Shown here one piece after another: positions 54,513-64,000 of a DNA stretch of 64,000 nt. A program made the translations under genes and the position numbers. Each line of letters starts with the position of its first letter. The stretch's first letter is position 1. Source of the DNA: Blastobasis lacticolella. Taxonomy: Eukaryota > Arthropoda > Insecta > Lepidoptera > Blastobasidae. The notes beneath the pieces were generated by a model. That model was given only the letters and a program-made list of their open reading frames with translations. It did not search any database and was not told the DNA's origin. The DNA is taken from the NCBI GenBank assembly GCA_905147135.1, contig LR990048.1:4386563-4450562 (forward strand), in the 5' to 3' direction.

Positions 54513-57138
54513 ATAATATATAAGGCTGTAGATTACTCGTTTATGTTTCTTTGCTAATTCTTTAATAAAATATAAATTGATACCACAAACCAACGGCGAA
54601 CAGTGATAGAAACACCGCCAGCACATCCTGAAGTGATTACCAACGACGAATAGTGATAAAGCCCTTTTTAGCACATCCTGACAAGCGTCTGTCCGAGTCG
54701 AGAGAGCCTAGAGTAGACAATCAAAGGTTGTTATTTGCGGGAGTCGAACGCGTTAGGCGTTCCGCTCCGAAGCCGCTAAAATTATATGAATTTAATGTCA
54801 AGTGTGAACAGGAAACACGGATCGTAACTGTAAAGTGTAAAGTAAGTGTAAAGCGTGTGTAAAGCATGTGTAAAGTAACAACGGGCGGGTTAGTCGCAGC
54901 GCTGAATCGAGCCCTTTGTGTCAGCGGTTATTAAATATAGACGTGCAGATTATCACAGGGCACTGTTATTATGGGGTGCGAGTTAGCTTGGGTATTGCAA
55001 TTGGATTTGTGTTGGTATAATGGAAGTGGTTTGTTTGTTCACTAGCACATGTATATTGACCAAAACAAACAGCTATTCAGAATATATCGGTAAAATGGCG
55101 CCCAATTCACCTAATTAGATGTAAATCACATGCTATTGATATTCAATTGGGAGTAATTAAGACTAAATTACGACTCCATTCCGAATTGGATATTCTGCAA
55201 ACATTTTCATCAATATTAGAATTGGGTCCTAATAGAATCGCAATTAATTATTAAATAAATAATCACAGACAAATTCAGACAGCGCCATCTAGCCCCAAAC
55301 TAGGCAATACTCGTACTATGGGTGCTAGATAGTACCTTCTACTTATATACTTTAAAATACATGATTATTAATTCGGACAGGATCTCCCGCTATGCCTTAC
55401 CTCTGACGTACGTACACACTACACATTTAGATTTAAAATCTGGCTTGATTTAGACTCACACGAAAGCTCCCAACACTCCCAACAAAACCCGAAACCATCT
55501 ACGCCCCATACACACCAATATTACATACCAACCTTTATTATTCGGAGCATCCTGTGCTTCGCAAGGACCAAGACTAAAGGGTCGCCGGTCACGGCTAAAT
55601 GTCTTAATCTCTTTGGCGGCGAGACGCAAGCGCATTGCGGTTTATTGAGACGCCGAGTTAACAGCCCACCGAAATAACTGTTGTATATGTAGTGTTGTGT
55701 GTACAGTGTAGCGAATCCGCGTTTACGATACGGAGGGATGAGGGACAGATGCGGCGGTGTTGGTGCTCTGTGGCGTGTGAGGTGCACGGTCATTACCGAG
55801 TGTAGGATTAGATCAAAGGTTTATATATGGAGTCCTGAGGTATGTGGAGGTTGGTCTGGGGTGCAGAATCTCTAAGAAATAAGTATTATTGATCGCAACG
55901 ATGATGAAATGTTAGATGTTCTGTCGGAGGAAAACAATAAAATCAGCGCGTTATTTCATCGTGGCGCTCATGGATACTGTCTTAGAGAATAACTTAGCTG
56001 ATTTAGGTGTCCTTGGCCAAATCCACGGAATTGTTAAAGATCGACCACATAACTGATATGTCGCCCGCGCGGTGAGGTAGGCGGGAGGGGTGACGTTTCG
56101 GGGTTTTCCATTTTTCAGGTCGCAAAGTTTGTTAGAGTTAACCACAGCTTATTAAAGTTGCAAAAGATGTACGAGTGCACTAGCAATTCGTGAAACCCGA
56201 CAACTTGTACATGAAGTTACACCAAATTCTACGTTGTACTTGAAACAATGTGGTTCGATGACTATATCCATATTTAATTTAAGTTCAGTGTCAATACTGT
56301 ACAAGGGGCTTTCAGTTTTAGAAACTTTTCTTTTCATACTTTTGGTACCTTCGTACAGCCGTTGCACGTTTCTCAAGTAGGCGTGTCGCGTTAAATGCCA
56401 TAAATGCCGACTACAATATATATTCATCAGTTATCCCATAAATATTATAATTTAGTCTATAAATAAGTAAATGACGTTGACATGTGATGGACAATGAATT
56501 ATTGCTATAAAGATTATTGCCGACTAACTTGCAAATTATTGGAAGACCTTAAAAGTAAAATAGACTGAGGAATCGAGTTATAATTTTACAATATTAATAA
56601 CAAAAGTGTCAAGTCGGTTACACCTTATCCTGAGCAGTTCGCAGATTGATATCGTTTCCTTATTAGTTATTACCTATTACAAGTTAATTACCAAAAGCTG
56701 TTACTATTGTACATTTATCAGACTCTGTCTCTTAGGTGTAACATAATTGTCTACATAGGTATTAAGAAATTATGATAAGGCACTATTAAGATATTAGATT
56801 ATTCATTATTAAGTATGGAATTTAGAACATTTCACAGCAAAGGTGTCATTGTCTTCCGATGGTCGAGTGAAGTGTTTATGATGATTTTATACATTCATAT
56901 AAATACTGTACATCGCTGGACATGGTTTCGTCAATATCAACAGTATTCAAAGAAGAACTGTTCCTACTTTTCCTTATCAGGGTTGTAGGAGTCTCCAAAC
57001 ATATATTCGCCTTGCTGAAAGGGTGTGACTCTTTTCTTTCAGAATAAATGTGTTCCTATCAAAACAATACTTATTTATTTAGACTCAGGTTATGTTGATA
57101 ATTTTTGTAAATAAATAAATTGATACAAACATACCTAC
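54513..57138. other. non-coding, unc-4 intron 2
   Basis: Apart from the repeat at 55245, nothing recognised. GTGTAAAG is repeated at 54830-54880 (GTAAAGTGTAAAGTAAGTGT). No homeobox exon. Confidence 0.35.
55245..55345 (+). repeat. interspersed repeat ('AGCGCCATCTAGCCC' type), copy 3
   Basis: AAATAAATAATCACAGAC, CAGCGCCATCTAGCCCCAAA, CTATGGGTGCTAGATAG. Same order as copy 2, 1.3 kb away. Confidence 0.55.
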
Positions 57139-57330
57139 CTAGCGTCCCGCCCTGGTTTCGCACGGGTTACTACCCGTATCCGTATCTTAGCAATGACACA
57201 CCTAAATCTTCCTTATGTATTAGTTCTGTCTATTGGTGAAAACCGCATGAAAATCCTATTAGTAGTTTTTGGGTTCATCGCGAACAGACAGACGCGGTGT
57301 GGGACTTTGTTTTATAATATTTAGTGAAAA
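57139..57330 (-). mobile_element. Helitron 3' part on the - strand
   Basis: CTAGCGTCCCGCCCTGGTTT followed by CGCACGGGTTACTACCCG on + is the reverse of an ..CCCGTGCGAAACCAGGGCGGGA-CGCTAG end. Further right, AAAACCGCATGAAAATCC and TGTGGGACTTTGTTTTATAA match the body of 1875-2114 in reverse. Confidence 0.65.
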
Positions 57331-57964
57331 CGTCACGCCTTGTTCCCGCATGGAAGACCACATTGTCTTGACAAACCTCTTGCTTCTTCCACATTTCTAA
57401 ACCTATTCATACATTTTATGCTTGTCGATTTAGGCGAACAATGTACTAAGGTAATATACATAAATCCAAAAAATATATAGGTATAGGTAAGTAACAACAA
57501 CAGTTGCCATCTATATTTGGAGTAAATACGTCACTACATCAATAATAACTGCGAAGCATAAGAAAACAAACTCCGATAACATATCTCTGCTACACCACTG
57601 CGCTAAATAAAACTTTCCCCTCACCACAATCTATGTACGGCTAAAAATATAATTCTATTTGGGGCGTATTTGGCCAAATATACAAGGGGCATATAAGCGT
57701 AAAGAGCTGAAGGTAGCCGTTCAATATAAATGAGGGACGATTTCCCTTATTTTCCCCGGACCTTCCGGGCTAAGCGGCCTTTGGGGACCTGTCCACCGGC
57801 CACGCAACTTTTTATACGGACTTCGGCCGAAGTGATGGTTCGCCTGAGATAACTCGGCTTTGAATGACCACCGTTTTGCTCGGGTCCCGGGTATGCGGTT
57901 ACGCGGGTTAAGCGAAGTATTCGGGTATAAAAATAATGACAGCTTATTCCTAATGCCAGGTTAG
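57331..57964. other. non-coding, unc-4 intron 2
   Basis: No gene. GC-rich CGGACCTTCCGGGCTAAGCG at about 57758. It ends at the hAT target site. Confidence 0.35.
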
Positions 57965-57972
57965 CCTCCAAT

Positions 57973-58723
57973 CTGTGTTGGGCAAAATTTAATTGCAAGT
58001 TACAATTAAAAATAACAATTGATTAATTGTTAATTGTGAAATATCAATTAACAATTGATTAATTGTTAACTGTGACGTTGCAATTAACAATTGATTAATT
58101 GTTAATTGTGACGTTGCAATTAACAATTGATTAATTGTTAATTGCGAAATTTACTTGTGACGTTGCAATTAACAATTAATCAATTGTTAACTGTTCTTGT
58201 AATTAAACTTTAATTAAATTTAAATAATGTAAATAGTAATATTATAAGATTAAGGAGTAGGGTTAAGGTAAGATTAAGGTAGGGCTTTCACAAGCTTGAC
58301 CTTAATGGCCATGCTAAATCGTTCTTCATGATAGCCACACAGAATATATATTCTAGTACTTAAGAATAGAAAATTCTTTCCGCAAATAGCTTTCAACATA
58401 ATAATGCGTTTACATATTATTTTGTCTCTCTCGCGTCCTACTCTTACCTCTCAGCCCTCGAGCGGCCCGATCGGGCCGCATAACAATATAAATCTGTGAT
58501 GGTTAATTGTTAGTTTTAATTGTCTCTTGTTACAATTAAAAATATTAATTGAATTATTTTAATTGTCTCTTGCAATTAACGTGAGTTTATTTAAATAAAT
58601 TAATTGCAATACGCAATTAACAGATTAATTGCAATTAAATCAATTGTGATTAAATTAATTGCAATTAATTTTTCAATCAATTAATATGATGATTAAAATA
58701 TCAATTGTTCATGCCCAACACTA
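57973..58723. mobile_element. hAT-like MITE with perfect 8-bp TSD
   Basis: 751-bp non-coding element flanked by CCTCCAAT at 57965-57972 and again at 58724-58731. The ends are CTGTGTTGGGCA and, inverted, TAGTGTTGGGCA (shared GTGTTGGGCA). An 8-bp TSD plus a (C/T)AGTGTTGGGC-like terminus is the signature of the hAT superfamily. The interior is rich in ATTAATTG/CAATTAAT, including the tandem array at 58014-58200 and a second ATTA-rich half at 58500-58700. It has no transposase. Confidence 0.85.
58014..58200. repeat. tandem array of ~36-bp ATTA-rich palindromic units
   Basis: About five units. 58045-58080 and 58081-58116 are both exactly 36 bp and nearly identical; the third carries an insertion, the first and last are partial or diverged. 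Each unit holds CAATTAACAATTGATTAATT followed by GTTAA(T/C)TG, an almost self-complementary segment with several TAAT/ATTA cores, and then TGACGTTG. It lies inside the hAT-like MITE. Confidence 0.85.
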
Positions 58724-58731
58724 CCTCCAAT

Positions 58732-60894
58732 TAAACATTCGCGCAATTTTTTATCAATGCAACACACACTCGCGGGTCATGATTTATGAATTCATTAATC
58801 GGCTATCGTGTATCACGAACAAGAAATTTGTTCGGCATAACTTGCAGTAAATCCGTTTCTATAATCAGTACTAACGTCGATCGTATCCGACGTTTATCGT
58901 CTGCGATCTCGCTCCGGGAGACAGACTATCCCGCACTCTCCTAATAGTTGGTATAAATCAAAAGATTGCAATCTCGGCGGCACCCCTGGGACGCGAGCGA
59001 GACGGCACGATTGAATAGCATAGATTTAAATGGGCGGGTCAGATAAGGATGGCTGCAGAGCCCGCCGCTCCGACCTCGAGCGCCGCGACTAGGGACGTCA
59101 CAATTCGATTACAGCTCAATAAAGTTAAAGTGACTTGTTTGCGTCTGTAAAGTGGATTTTTTCCTCCTCTTTGATTCTCGCGTTTCCTTTTTCAGCGGCG
59201 GCTTCTATTTCTGAATACAAGTTCGATTTGGGATGTTATTGAGTTTCTCGTTTGTTCTGGTTAGGGATACAGATGAAATTTTCCACAAAATAATGTTTTG
59301 TAGTGTATTTTTTAAATTATATATGGTGTAAAAAGTATAATTGAATATGGTGTCAAACGATGGATAGTTTGAATTTGGAACCTACCACGTCGTATCTCAC
59401 TGGGCTGCTTATGAGACTCCTTAAAGCGATTTTATGTGATGTTATAAAGTTAATCTTGCAATAAGTTTCTCCTTAATACAAATTTATGAAGGTATCGTGT
59501 TCCATTGAATGACATAAAATTGAATCATGTCATAAAACGCATGTAATATTTACTCTATGAAATGAATAGCGTATTAGATACATTCCTTATTCGTAACAAC
59601 ACAAACATTACCTTCTCAAGCAACCAAATAGCGCTGTTAAAGACCCATTCCTAACCAAAAGCGGCGTGTTCTAATCTAATTTCATCCCTCACAGACGTAA
59701 AAGTTTCGGGAGCGTCTCTCGCCGCACACTCAGCGGCGGAAGTATCGACTTCATTTTAAAATTCATGGCATAAAATTTACATTTATATGCCAATTTCATT
59801 CCCTAACAGGGCGTCGGCGGTGGCACCAGCCAACGCACACATCAGTATTCCGCGCACGCCGCCCCTGCACCCTCCAAATAAAAAAAGCATATAGAAAAAC
59901 CCGAAAAACCACCTTACATCCTTCGCTCGGCTGGCAAGAAAAAAGAACGGCGCGAGGTTTAAATATGGAACACTAAATGGAACGCTTAGGCGACAAAATG
60001 CGGATAGAATATAAAATTTAAGGATCCATCTCTCCGTCCTTGTCTGCGGCTCGGGTTTCGCAGTTGCCGTCTCTGTTCGTGGTGTCGGTCCTGAGCCGAG
60101 TTTACCGCCCTAGGCTTAGCGGTAAAAGATAGACACCAAGGCTGTCGGTAGGGCTGCGCCGGCCGCGGGCGCCAAATTATCGCGCGTGAGTAATTTTCCC
60201 ACTGTCAAACGAGACGCTTGGTATAAAAGTGATTTACCGTAATTACCTCACTAATGAGATGGCTCGGGCCGTATTCAGATAAATTCTGCGACCGCTTGAT
60301 CGCTCCGGCATGCGGCGTGAGCGCTTCGGCTTGCTTTATCTGTTTTTAATGGCACAGAAAAGGGTACTTATAAGAGAAATGCCATTCCTTCTATAGGCGT
60401 AATAACGTTGTCGTTTACATTTATTGCGAATAAGGGTAAAGAATGTGTCGGAAAATTTACATCTTCGTCTCAAGAATGGAATTACGAACAATCACTGCGT
60501 ACAATAATATAAAATAAACAAGAAGAGAAAACAAATATGGCAACCCTATTGAAAAAATGCAAGCCTGGCACGTACCAATCCGGCGAGCATGTGAAATTTA
60601 TATCTGTCTCTATCGCACCTACATCCCAATATCAATTTGTGGAGCAACAAAAGAGACAGCACGCGTCGTCTATCCCAATCCTGAAACAGACGCTAGAGAG
60701 AAAAACGAGGGGGAAAAGTCCAACATAAAATATTGGGATAACCTTTTACCTACGTATTATCTACCTACTTATATCTTTTTGTATCTTAGACAAAATGCAT
60801 AGTATTAAAAGATACTATACTAACCTCTTACTCTATCTCTAATTAAAACTAATTCAAAAGAAATGAAAACAGCATTGTTGTTGAATAAGTTGTT
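58732..60894. other. repeat-poor part of unc-4 intron 2
   Basis: Unique-looking, moderately GC-rich DNA with no recognised transposon and no plausible exon. Candidate conserved non-coding region. Confidence 0.35.
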
Positions 60895-61240
60895 GATTTC
60901 AGCACGATTTGTCCCAAATATTTATTCAGTTTTGGTTTCTATATTTATTTATTTATTTATACTTCATGCACAAACAGTACATTGGCGGACTTAAAGCTAA
61001 AATAGCATTATCTACCAGTCTACCAGGAGAGATAACAGTTGACAAAAGGTATGCGGTGCAGGCAGCAAAAATGCAATCCTATTCTATTTTATCATTCGCA
61101 TCGCGCCCGCACAGTCGTCGCGTCGCGCCCGCCTTGTCACCGCTTCATCTTCCGATGGTAGGCTGCGTAATTCTTGATCGGGCGCTATGCGGTGACCAAG
61201 CGGACGCGACTCGCACGCGATTTTTCAGGCCATACACAAC
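60895..61240 (-). repeat. unclassified interspersed repeat family C, copy 3 (diverged)
   Basis: GCACGATTTGTCCCAAATAT followed by TTTGGTTTCTAT is the reverse of the family C end; GCGCTATGCGGTGACCAAGC and CGGACGCGACTCG near 61190 are the reverse of its opening. More diverged than the other two. ORFs here are not considered genes. Confidence 0.4.
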
Positions 61241-61699
61241 AGAATTAGCGCCTAATTAAAATAGGCTTGGAAAATCTTCAAATCACACAATTTCCCGGAA
61301 AATTGATGGCTAGGGATCACTGTAATCGAGAAGAAAGAGGGGTAGAACTCAATGTGTCGCAACGATGGGTATTTACAAGGGTGGCATGTGGCAACGAGGG
61401 CGGATTCTCAACAACATGGTACCCGCAGATCTGCGCTCGGTATTTCCGCAAATGTTATATGGGATAATGAGGCGTCGTTACATTTTGCGATTTGTTTAAG
61501 TGAGGGCGTTATATTTGGTCTAAACGAATAGGAAACATTGTTGTTGTTTAATGATAATACTGTTGTTTAGGTTGGAAATTATGAAACTCATATGTGTAGG
61601 TACTAGGAAAATTAAGAAGACATGTGTGGCGCTGGTACTCATTTGACGTTGTACTATTTTTATGACAGCGTACTTACTACTAGGTATCAGAATTTTTTA

Positions 61700-61960
61700 T
61701 ACTCCGTCGCTTCTGAGTTAGCGTATACCTATTTTACCCCCACCTACCCTTTCTAGACATAGAAATAGACAGATTTCATTTGGCAATTACTACTATTATA
61801 GTTAGTATTTTTCTTGCTTATAAACCTTACCCTTGAATCACTCTATCCATTGTTGAAAACCGCTTTAAAATCCGTTGCGTAGTTTAAAAGACCTAAGCGT
61901 ACATATATACTGATAACGGGAAATGACTTTGTTTTATACTATGTATACATATATAGCTTT
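61700..61960 (-). repeat. degenerate Helitron 3' part on the - strand
   Basis: CCTTACCCTTGAATCACTCT, ATCCATTGTTGAAAACCGCT, TTAAAATCCGTTGCGTAGTT and GGGAAATGACTTTGTTTTAT are the reverse of the Helitron body also seen at 1875-2114 and 57139-57330. The terminal CTAG is lost. Confidence 0.55.
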
Positions 61961-62727
61961 TACTCTTTTATAAGAAATAGCATTATAAGCTACAACAATG
62001 CCTTATTTCATTAAAATACGTTCAGTGCGCAAGCTGCGTGTGAAGGATTAATAAAGATCAAAACATCAATCCAAATGTTCATCCTCTTCAACATATATTA
62101 GTATAGATAGTATTCCGTTTATAGTAAATTCCATAGCTAAAGGTACACAAAAAAGCGATACCTTCCCATTTGCTAGTGAACCATTCCAACCTATTCCCAA
62201 AGAGAGAAGGAAACACATAGAGAGGGAGATTGTAAATGTTTCTCATTACTCGCAGAGAGCTACGGGGTCCATTATGCCCCCGGTAAGCAGCAATCAGTGG
62301 GGTTCTATTACCCTGTTTCCTAATTAAAACCATACATCTGTCTATTGGTAGTATCGGATCAGAGAGCTGATTGCCATGGACCTTTTCTGTGTAGTGTTCG
62401 TTGTGTAAAGGTAGTTTTCGATGGGTACCAGAGATTGATTCCCAAATAAAATTGTCCATTTTAATTGTGTCACAAAAATAAAATAAAAATCAAATACGAC
62501 TGGTAGTTTCAGAAAATAGCCCGTTGAAACAAAAACTCTTCAGTTTTGTACTACTTTGTACCACTATCAAAGATATTGAAAAGTTACCAACCATTGAAAA
62601 ATTTAAATTATCTTCGCCAAAAACTTGGCGCGGGGGCTACGGCGCCCTGTAACCGCAGCCAGCGCTCCAACAGGGCAAGTCCCAGCGCTGCGCCAGCGTG
62701 CTCAGGATACTGTTCAAACGTGGCACA
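61961..62727. other. non-coding, unc-4 intron 2
   Basis: A 123-codon - strand ORF at 62088-62459 has no recognisable domain. No repeats recognised. Confidence 0.35.
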
Positions 62728-62739
62728 ACAGTGACGCAT

Positions 62740-63119
62740 CATCATGTCAGCCAGAAGACGCCCACTGCTGGGCATAGGCCTCCCCCAGAGATCTTCACAA
62801 AGGCCGATCCTGTGCTTTCCGCATCCTTTCGGTACCTGTGATACTTACCAGCTCGTCGGTCCATCTTGTAGGAGGCCTACCCACGCTGCGTCTTCCGGTA
62901 CGTGGTCGCCACTCGAGAAATTTACTGCCCCATCGGCCATCAGTTCTTCGAGATATGTGCCCTGCCCATTGCCACTTCAGTCTGGCAATCCTTAGAGTTA
63001 TGTCGGTAACCCTGGTTCGCTTGCGGATCTCCTCATTTCTGATTCGATCGCGCAAAGAAACTCCGAGCATAGCTCTTTCCATTGCCCTTTGGGTAACAGT
63101 GAGCTTTCTTATAAGGCCC
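62740..63119 (-). mobile_element. 5'-truncated RTE-like LINE with 12-bp TSD and nearly intact ORF end
   Basis: 380-bp insert on the - strand, bounded by ACAGTGACGCAT at 62728-62739 and 63120-63131. It encodes the C-terminal part of a LINE reverse transcriptase: TVTQRAMERAMLGVSLRDR, then IARLKWQWAGHISRRTDGRW, WRPRTGRRSVGRPPTRW and RMRKAQDRPL. An in-frame TGA replaces the expected Trp just before RSLGEAYAQQWASSG, so the copy is broken by one nonsense change. The tail is ATGATGATG. The catalytic domains are absent. Confidence 0.85.
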
Positions 63120-63131
63120 ACAGTGACGCAT

Positions 63132-63699
63132 ATCGCTTTCTAAGTACGTAGAAACAGTCTATGTTTGTTTCAGCGAACATAGTCGAAGCGCTGTAGTATC
63201 GCGGCAGACCGAACAGCACCCGAACGGATTATTATACTGTACACGCAGTGCATGTAATTGTGGACGTGGATTAAATATTCTTGTTTTATAACCAGTTAAA
63301 TGTTGATAAAATCTGTTTCTGTGGCGCGAATGACGGATTAAGTTCATAATCGTCCATTATAAGATTTGATACAGCTTAATTAGTAACATGACTAAACTTT
63401 ATGACTAAAACTAGTCATTGTATTCGTTTGTATATTAAAGTTTGAATACCTAGGTAATTGAACGTTATTCGATAACTTATACTTTATCGACGCAATATAA
63501 ATTATACTATTTATTATAATAGCCTTGACTAATTCGAAATCTATTGTATTGTGAATTAGTAACAATATAACTACTGCATTTTTATCAGGAATCACGTGTA
63601 AAAAGGAAATAGTCCGAAACGAATACAACGTTTAATTAACTAATCGTATCCTCTGTTGGTTAAATACATCTATACCTACATTATGGTCAAAAAGTATAG
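63132..63699. other. non-coding, unc-4 intron 2
   Basis: AT-rich; nothing recognised. Confidence 0.35.
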
Positions 63700-63815
63700 A
63701 TTTTGAGTGGTTCAGTTGGTTTACATGCCACGCAGAGGTCTCGGGTTCGATTCCCGAGCGGAAATTTAAATTTCTGTACCGGGTCTGGGTGAACTATGTT
63801 TAATAAGTATTAAAA
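63700..63815 (+). repeat. second tRNA-like SINE family (family B), copy 2
   Basis: TGGTTCAGTTGGTTTACA (A-box-like), ATGCCACGCAGAGGTCTC, then GGTTCGATTCCC (B box) and AATTTCTGTACCGGGTCTGG, followed by AAAAAAAATAAAAG. Same family as 7895-8000. Not a functional tRNA: no consistent acceptor or anticodon stems. Confidence 0.6.
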
Positions 63816-64000
63816 AAAATAAAAGTAATTTTAGAAAAATTATAAAATTGTCCAAGCATAATTATTTATAGATTCAAACGTAAATCTATCAGAGACACTG
63901 GTCGACTGATGCTAGCTAGCTACGCGCTACCGACGACGTCAGCCCTAACCGTCATGTCGGTCGAGCACCGAATCCAACTTCTTTGTAATGCAATAGTTCT

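Larger units (their letters stand above)
52259..64000 (+). other. unc-4: unc-4 intron 2, 5' part (window ends inside it)
   Basis: Follows the GTGAGT donor at 52259. I looked for a + strand exon beginning with VWFQNRRAK after an AG acceptor and found none before the window ends, so intron 2 is at least 11.7 kb. It carries LINE, SINE, Helitron, hAT-MITE and TA-MITE copies. The longest stretch without an obvious repeat is about 58732-60880. Confidence 0.65.

Noticed and set aside
58014..58200. CRISPR array
   Set aside because: The units are contiguous tandem repeats without unique spacers, inside a hAT-like MITE, in a eukaryotic genome.
62088..62459. 123-codon - strand ORF
   Set aside because: No domain recognised; likely random in intron 2.
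63707..63775. Possible tRNA gene with GGTTCGATTCCC
   Set aside because: No consistent acceptor or anticodon stems; a similar copy at 7895 shows it is a SINE head.
52260..64000. A second homeobox gene (such as an OdsH-like tandem copy)
   Set aside because: No other homeodomain-coding sequence was found on either strand.

Overview
The window looks like nuclear DNA from a moth or butterfly (Lepidoptera). It is AT-rich, carries almost no protein-coding sequence, and is full of repeat types that are hallmarks of lepidopteran genomes. These are Helitrons starting near ACTAATATTATAAAGAGGAAA and ending in (C/G)GGGC-CTAG|T, jockey-like LINE 3' ends containing 'CCATCAGGTGGCCCG', RTE-like LINE 3' ends followed by (GAT)n tails, and tRNA-derived SINEs. 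The species cannot be named from this sequence.

One gene can be supported: the homeobox gene unc-4 (PRD-like class) on the + strand. Exon 1 (coding 16376-16589) gives a 71-residue Ala/Pro-rich N-terminus plus one base of a split codon. Exon 2 (52086-52258) gives an acidic linker and homeodomain residues 1-46. The phase-1 intron between them is 35,496 nt. Exon 2 ends at the conserved PRD-class intron position between homeodomain residues 46 and 47. The exon that should hold VWFQNRRAK was not found in the last 11.7 kb, so the gene continues beyond the window.

Layout: 1-15000 is upstream intergenic DNA with SINEs, LINE fragments and Helitron debris. 15000-16375 is a GC-rich, repeat-poor stretch suited to the promoter and 5' leader. 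16376-16589 is exon 1. 16590-52085 is the giant first intron, in which repeat-poor blocks (about 16.6-20.4, 34.0-37.3, 44.4-47.6 and 47.9-50.3 kb) alternate with transposon clusters; such blocks are plausible homes for developmental enhancers. 52086-52258 is exon 2. 52259-64000 is the start of intron 2, again with transposons.

The best structural evidence is in the mobile elements. Several copies have target-site duplications (TSDs) readable by eye: SINEs with 17-, 16-, 15- and 19-bp TSDs; four short 5'-truncated LINEs with 12- to 15-bp TSDs; a 751-bp hAT-like MITE with a perfect 8-bp TSD and an internal array of 36-bp ATTA-rich palindromic units; and a 251-bp MITE with 34-bp inverted repeats (31/34 identical) flanked by TA. 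Two Helitrons lie back to back at 30949-33466, the first carrying a broken Pif1-like helicase fragment. I found no convincing new gene system. The most notable items are the ATTA-palindrome array brought by a hAT element into an intron of a homeodomain gene, the 35-bp-arm hairpin at 9270-9363, and an unclassified hairpin-containing repeat family at 13.5, 24.6 and 60.9 kb.
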